NCBI GenBank assembly: GCA_021199595.1
Contig: JAJQHT010000272.1
Span: 1 to 8,866 of the forward strand
Direction: 5' to 3'
Source of the DNA: Oscillospiraceae bacterium
Lineage (GTDB): Bacteria > Bacillota > Clostridia > Oscillospirales > Oscillospiraceae
Length of the DNA stretch: 8,866 bases
A program made the translations under genes and the position numbers. The notes below the pieces were generated by a model. It did not search any database and was not told the DNA's origin. It saw only the letters and a list, made by a program, of their open reading frames with translations. The first letter of the stretch is position 1, and every line of letters begins with the position of its first letter. This document shows positions 5,766-8,866 of this stretch, one piece after another.

Positions 5766-6833
5766 ATGAAGAAACTTCTTGCCCTGCTCCTGGCTCTGGT
5801 CATGGTGCTGTCCCTGGCGGCCTGCTCCGGCAGCTCCGACACCGCTGCGGACACCTCTGACGATACTGCCGAGGACGCTACCACCTCCGAGCAGTCCGGC
5901 GCCGTCGCCGCAGAAGGCGCGCAGTCAGGCTGCAACATCGACTACTCTGATGTTGACCTGTCCGGGTACACTATCGGCTACGTGACCATCAACTCCTCCG
6001 CCCCCTGGGGCGGCCGTGTCGGCACCGAGCTTGCCCGCATTGCCGAGGAGTGCGGCGCGACGGTGAAGAGCCTGGACGCGCAGACCGTTGCGGACGACGT
6101 GACCAACTATTGTATGCAGATGATTGACGCCGGCGTGGACGCCCTGGCTGTGTTCGGCGGCGACCCCACCGCCATGGTGGACGTGGCTAAGGCCTGCTCT
6201 GAGGCCGGTATCCCTCTGTTCCTCTGCGCCCTGGATGTGGCCGAGGAAGGCCGTGAGTACGCCACCGCCTGCATTGGCCCCGACCAGGAGGAGATGTGCT
6301 ATCAGATTGGCCAGTACGTCATCGAGCAGAACGGCGCGGACGCGGGCCTGGACGTTGTCCAGATCTCCGGCGTGCCCTTCCTGATGGACTATCAGATGCG
6401 TGAGGCCGGATTCGCCCGCGCCATGGAGGAGACCAACTATAACCTCTATGAGCCGGATTACGCCATGTCCTCCCGTACCGACGCCAAGACCTTCATGGAG
6501 CAGCACATCACTGCCGACGGCGATGAGATCGACATCGTCATGGGCTATGATGACGACCTGACCATGGGCGCTGTGGCCGCCATTGAAGAGGCCGGTCTGG
6601 GCGACCAGATCAAGGTCTACTCTCTGACGGGCCAGAACGACGCCATCCAGGCCGTAGCTGACGGTCAGATGGAGCTGACGGTCATGAACCGGGCCGACGA
6701 CATTGCCGCCGAGACCTGCGTGGCCATGGCCGAGTATCTGAACGACGGCTCCACCGAGTATTATCACTACACCCCGCTGACCTACATCACCGCCGATAAC
6801 GTGGCTGACTACATCGGCCAGGGCGAGTTCTAA
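5766..6833 (+). CDS. Sugar-type solute-binding lipoprotein of the ABC importer
   Basis: A 355-residue periplasmic-binding-protein-like lipoprotein (Peripla_BP_4 type, related to RbsB). A signal peptide (MKKLLALLLALVMVLSLAAC) ends in lipobox LAAC, with Cys20 as the lipid anchor. A Ser/Thr/Asp-rich flexible linker follows to about residue 56. The ligand-binding domain starts near GYTIGYVTIN (67-76) and continues with DAGVDALAVFGGDP (121-134), the hinge-region MREAGF (211-216, Arg212 at the position of a ligand arginine in RbsB-like proteins), VMGYDDDLTMGA (258-269) and ADGQMELTV (298-306). The protein is very acidic. Its RBS is AAGGA (5751-5755). It is last in the operon rather than first and uses strongly C-ending codons, consistent with high expression. 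It lacks the residues around the AI-2 pocket of LsrB that I would expect; the ligand is unknown. Confidence 0.93.
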   Translation: MKKLLALLLALVMVLSLAACSGSSDTAADTSDDTAEDATTSEQSGAVAAEGAQSGCNIDYSDVDLSGYTIGYVTINSSAPWGGRVGTELARIAEECGATVKSLDAQTVADDVTNYCMQMIDAGVDALAVFGGDPTAMVDVAKACSEAGIPLFLCALDVAEEGREYATACIGPDQEEMCYQIGQYVIEQNGADAGLDVVQISGVPFLMDYQMREAGFARAMEETNYNLYEPDYAMSSRTDAKTFMEQHITADGDEIDIVMGYDDDLTMGAVAAIEEAGLGDQIKVYSLTGQNDAIQAVADGQMELTVMNRADDIAAETCVAMAEYLNDGSTEYYHYTPLTYITADNVADYIGQGEF

Positions 6834-6862
6834 TTTCACAGAAACCAATTCTATGCCATTGC

Positions 6863-6907
6863 AAAAAAACAGGGCTGGGCCGCACTGCGGCCTGGCTCTG
6901 TTTTTCT
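6863..6907. terminator. Bidirectional intrinsic terminator between convergent operons
   Basis: A 15-bp stem (6869-6883 with 6887-6901), including three G-U pairs, closes on a 3-base loop. On the plus strand it ends in TTTTT (6901-6905). On the minus strand the preceding A-run (6863-6869) becomes a seven-T tail. It therefore stops both the ABC operon (stop at 6833) and the oxidoreductase operon (stop at 6950). Confidence 0.9.
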
Positions 6908-6949
6908 GTGCGCTCATGGATTGCATGGCTTTTTCCGTTTGCGCAGTCA

Positions 6950-7402
6950 TTATTCTTTTATAAGCGTCAGCGCGCCGGTGGGGCAGACACGGACGCAGGC
7001 GGGGGTTAGCCCGGCCCGAATCCGCTCCAGGCATCCGTGGCATTTTTCCATCCGCACCTTTGGCTTCTTCATACCTGTAGGCCGGAAGGTAACGGCCTCC
7101 CAGGGGCAGGCCGCCAGGCATCGGCGGCAGCCTATACACGACCGATTATCATACAGTGTAAGGCCGGTTTCCTCGTCCTTATAGAAGCACCCCATGGGAC
7201 AGGCGGCGGCACACGGCGCAGGGGTGCAATGGCGGCAGGCGGTGGATACCGCCGTTATTTTTCCGTGTTCCGTCGTTTCAAACACCCGGCGGTAGCTTTC
7301 CTGTCCGGCCTCCACGTCGATGTCATTCTGATCCATGCAGGCGACGGCGCAGGCGCCGCAGGCGGTACACCGCTCCGAATCAAAGGAAAACACAAGCTTC
7401 AC
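6950..7402 (-). CDS. Four-cluster ferredoxin-type electron-transfer subunit of a molybdopterin oxidoreductase
   Basis: A 150-residue iron-sulfur protein of the DmsB/HycB/PhsB type. Sixteen cysteines form four [4Fe-4S] motifs: Cys12-15-18-22, Cys56-59-64-68, Cys89-92-95-99 and Cys121-124-136-140. One extra cysteine is present (Cys72). There is no signal peptide or membrane segment. It is shorter than typical DmsB-type subunits (about 190-210 residues), lacking long inserts between the cluster motifs. It should pass electrons to or from the molybdenum subunit encoded immediately upstream. The start is GTG at 7402; GAGGTG just upstream serves as RBS, and the start overlaps the upstream stop by four bases (GTGA), which implies coupled translation and a fixed subunit ratio. 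No membrane anchor gene follows; the operon ends at the terminator. Confidence 0.93.
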   Translation of the reverse strand: MKLVFSFDSERCTACGACAVACMDQNDIDVEAGQESYRRVFETTEHGKITAVSTACRHCTPAPCAAACPMGCFYKDEETGLTLYDNRSCIGCRRCLAACPWEAVTFRPTGMKKPKVRMEKCHGCLERIRAGLTPACVRVCPTGALTLIKE

Positions 7403-8866
7403 GATTCACACCTCGCAATTCTGCATGGCACGCTGCGGAACCCGGGAAAGCCGGAATAGGGGTCGTTGAATCCCGCCGGAACAATGGCATTTATGTCTGC
7501 TTCCCGATACCCATGGTACATATGAACTGTCCCCTTTTTCACCCGCGGGGAGGGCCTTGCCGCGACGGTCAGAGAGCCTGCGCTGGTGGTTAAGGTCATG
7601 CTGTCGCCGGCGCATATGCCAAGGCGGTCGGCATCCTCGTCGTTTAAATCCGCCGCTGGCTCCGGGCGAAGCGACCGGAGCCAGGGAACATCGTGCAGTC
7701 TGGAATGGAGGGTGTTTGGCATCCGTGCCCCCGACACCAGACGGAAGGGGTATTCGACCTGGGTCGCGTCGTCTGCAATATCCTCCCAGACCGGCAGGGG
7801 ATTCAGCCCGGGCAGCTCCGCAATGACGGTGGAGTACAGCTCAAACCTTCCCGTAGGAGTTTGAAAGGGATGCTGTCCTATCGGGATGGATTGCAGGCCC
7901 TCTACCTTTTGCGGCAGTTGGCTGTTTGCTTTCAGAAAATCCACGTCGATGGGCGTTTCGCGCAGCATATACCGCACGCAGGCCTCCGGCCCCGCGCACA
8001 GCAGCGGGGCGTCCAGGCTCAATCGTCGTGCCAGTTCGCAGAGGATGGCGTCATCCGGGCGGCTCTCCCCCAGCGGGGAGATGACGGGTTCCGTCCACTG
8101 GGCGAAGCCCCCGCCAAAGACCTTGAACTCACTGCGTTCAAAAGACGAACAGCAGGGCAGAACTATATCCGCAAGCTTCGCGGTGTCCGTGAGGAACAAA
8201 TCTGTGTCCACAAAGAAATCCAGTGTTTTCAGCGCGGCTTCGAGTTCCCGGTCGGCGTTGAACATTCTCATGTTCATTCCGTGCGCCCAGAGCGCTTTGA
8301 TGGGATAGGGCGTTCCCTCCGTAATCTGCCTGGCCAGGTCGCAGCACTGCATTTCGCCCACCACCCTGGCCCACAGGGGAAACCGTTCTGCGCCAACCGG
8401 CTGAGGCGCGTTGTGAGGATATGGTTCAAGAGAAAATTCGTGATCCAGCGTGGAAAACCCGGCCATGGAATGCGCATAGGTCAGCGGTATGGGGATGATG
8501 CCGCCCGGGCGGTCATAGCTCCCCATGAGGGCGGACAGGGCCATAATGGCGCGGTGGCTCTGCATACCGTTGATATGGTGAACCATTGCCGCGCTGGACT
8601 GGTTGATGGCAAGCGGCGCATAGGTGTGAATCATCCGGGCCGCCAGCCGAATCTGTTCCGCCGGTACGTCGGTCAGCTTTTCCACTCGTTCCGGGGAAAA
8701 ATCCATGACATAGTCTCTGTATGCGTCATAGCCATACACATTGTTTTGAATATACTCATGATTTACCCAGTCGTTTATAATCAGCTCCCGCCCAAGCCCC
8801 AGCGCCAGCGCGCCGTCAGTTCCCGGACGGATACGAAGGTGCAGGTCGCACTGCTTTTCCACCGCC
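7399..8866 (-). CDS. Molybdopterin-dependent oxidoreductase, catalytic subunit, C-terminal part (5' end outside window)
   Basis: The reading frame enters from the right edge; the GTG at 8862 is an internal valine codon, not a start. About 488 residues are visible. LRIRPGTDGALALG near the window edge is a pterin-binding signature of the DMSO reductase superfamily. DRPGGI and the region around LFLTDTAKLADIVLPCCSSF are also typical of this superfamily. The last 110 or so residues form the C-terminal molydop-binding beta-barrel, from LVSGARMPNTLHSR through LNDEDADRLGICAGD to NDPYSGFPGF. Such enzymes use a bis-pterin Mo or W cofactor for oxygen-atom transfer, hydroxylation or dehydroxylation reactions. 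The N-terminal [4Fe-4S] site, the metal ligand (Cys, Ser, Sec or Asp) and any Tat signal are outside the window, so neither substrate nor location can be read. The ferredoxin subunit follows with a four-base overlap. Confidence 0.92.
   Translation of the reverse strand, partial: AVEKQCDLHLRIRPGTDGALALGLGRELIINDWVNHEYIQNNVYGYDAYRDYVMDFSPERVEKLTDVPAEQIRLAARMIHTYAPLAINQSSAAMVHHINGMQSHRAIMALSALMGSYDRPGGIIPIPLTYAHSMAGFSTLDHEFSLEPYPHNAPQPVGAERFPLWARVVGEMQCCDLARQITEGTPYPIKALWAHGMNMRMFNADRELEAALKTLDFFVDTDLFLTDTAKLADIVLPCCSSFERSEFKVFGGGFAQWTEPVISPLGESRPDDAILCELARRLSLDAPLLCAGPEACVRYMLRETPIDVDFLKANSQLPQKVEGLQSIPIGQHPFQTPTGRFELYSTVIAELPGLNPLPVWEDIADDATQVEYPFRLVSGARMPNTLHSRLHDVPWLRSLRPEPAADLNDEDADRLGICAGDSMTLTTSAGSLTVAARPSPRVKKGTVHMYHGYREADINAIVPAGFNDPYSGFPGFRSVPCRIARCES

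Noticed and set aside
4559..5938. Long minus-strand open frame across the second permease and the binding-protein start
   Set aside because: It is His/Asp/Gly-rich low-complexity translation typical of the antisense of membrane-protein genes, and it spans a gene junction.
5766..6833. Assignment of the operon as lsrACDB (AI-2 uptake)
   Set aside because: Gene order fits, but the binding protein resembles generic RbsB-like proteins more than LsrB, and no lsrK, lsrF or lsrG is present.
5925..7139. 404-residue minus-strand open frame
   Set aside because: It runs through the bidirectional terminator and overlaps the binding-protein gene and the ferredoxin gene in another frame.

Overview
The window looks like chromosome from a spore-forming, moderately high-GC, anaerobic member of the Clostridia. 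The closest style is gut Oscillospiraceae (the Flavonifractor / Lawsonibacter / Dysosmobacter type of genome), but that placement is inference. The supports are an alpha/beta-type small acid-soluble spore protein, strong AGGAGG-type ribosome binding sites with TTG and GTG starts, a Gram-positive-style lipoprotein solute-binding protein, and a molybdopterin oxidoreductase with a four-cluster ferredoxin partner. No mobile element, CRISPR array, tRNA or rRNA was found.

Layout. (1) Positions 1-1450, minus strand: a PatB/MalY-type PLP-dependent C-S lyase is followed after 37 bases by the first 28 codons of a NifX/NifB-type iron-molybdenum-cluster-binding protein that runs off the left edge. Both probably use one strong promoter (TTGACA, 17 bp, TATGAT) at 1392-1420. 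Two exact copies of a 12-bp near-palindrome sit on and upstream of its -35 box and look like operators. (2) 1482-1727, minus strand: a SASP gene with its own RBS and intrinsic terminator. (3) 1728-2136: a divergent intergenic region with several inverted repeats and the promoter of the next operon. (4) 2068-6907, plus strand: a complete CUT2 (ribose/galactose-type) ABC importer in the order ATPase, permease, permease, lipoprotein binding protein. The first three genes overlap. The binding protein follows a 70-base gap with a GC hairpin, and the operon ends in a very strong terminator. (5) 6950-8866, minus strand: the C-terminal part of a DMSO-reductase-family molybdopterin enzyme, translationally coupled (GTGA overlap) to a 150-residue protein with four [4Fe-4S] motifs. 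This unit converges on the ABC operon and shares the same hairpin as a bidirectional terminator.

How the parts work together. The ABC genes form a self-sufficient uptake system for a sugar or sugar-like molecule whose identity the sequence does not reveal. Gene order matches lsrACDB, but the binding protein does not resemble LsrB. The molybdenum enzyme and its ferredoxin form a two-subunit redox enzyme that could use an organic electron acceptor; its substrate cannot be read here because the N-terminal half is outside the window. I see no clearly undescribed system. The points most worth following up are the twin-operator promoter of the C-S lyase, the molybdoenzyme pair, and the orphan-substrate ABC importer.
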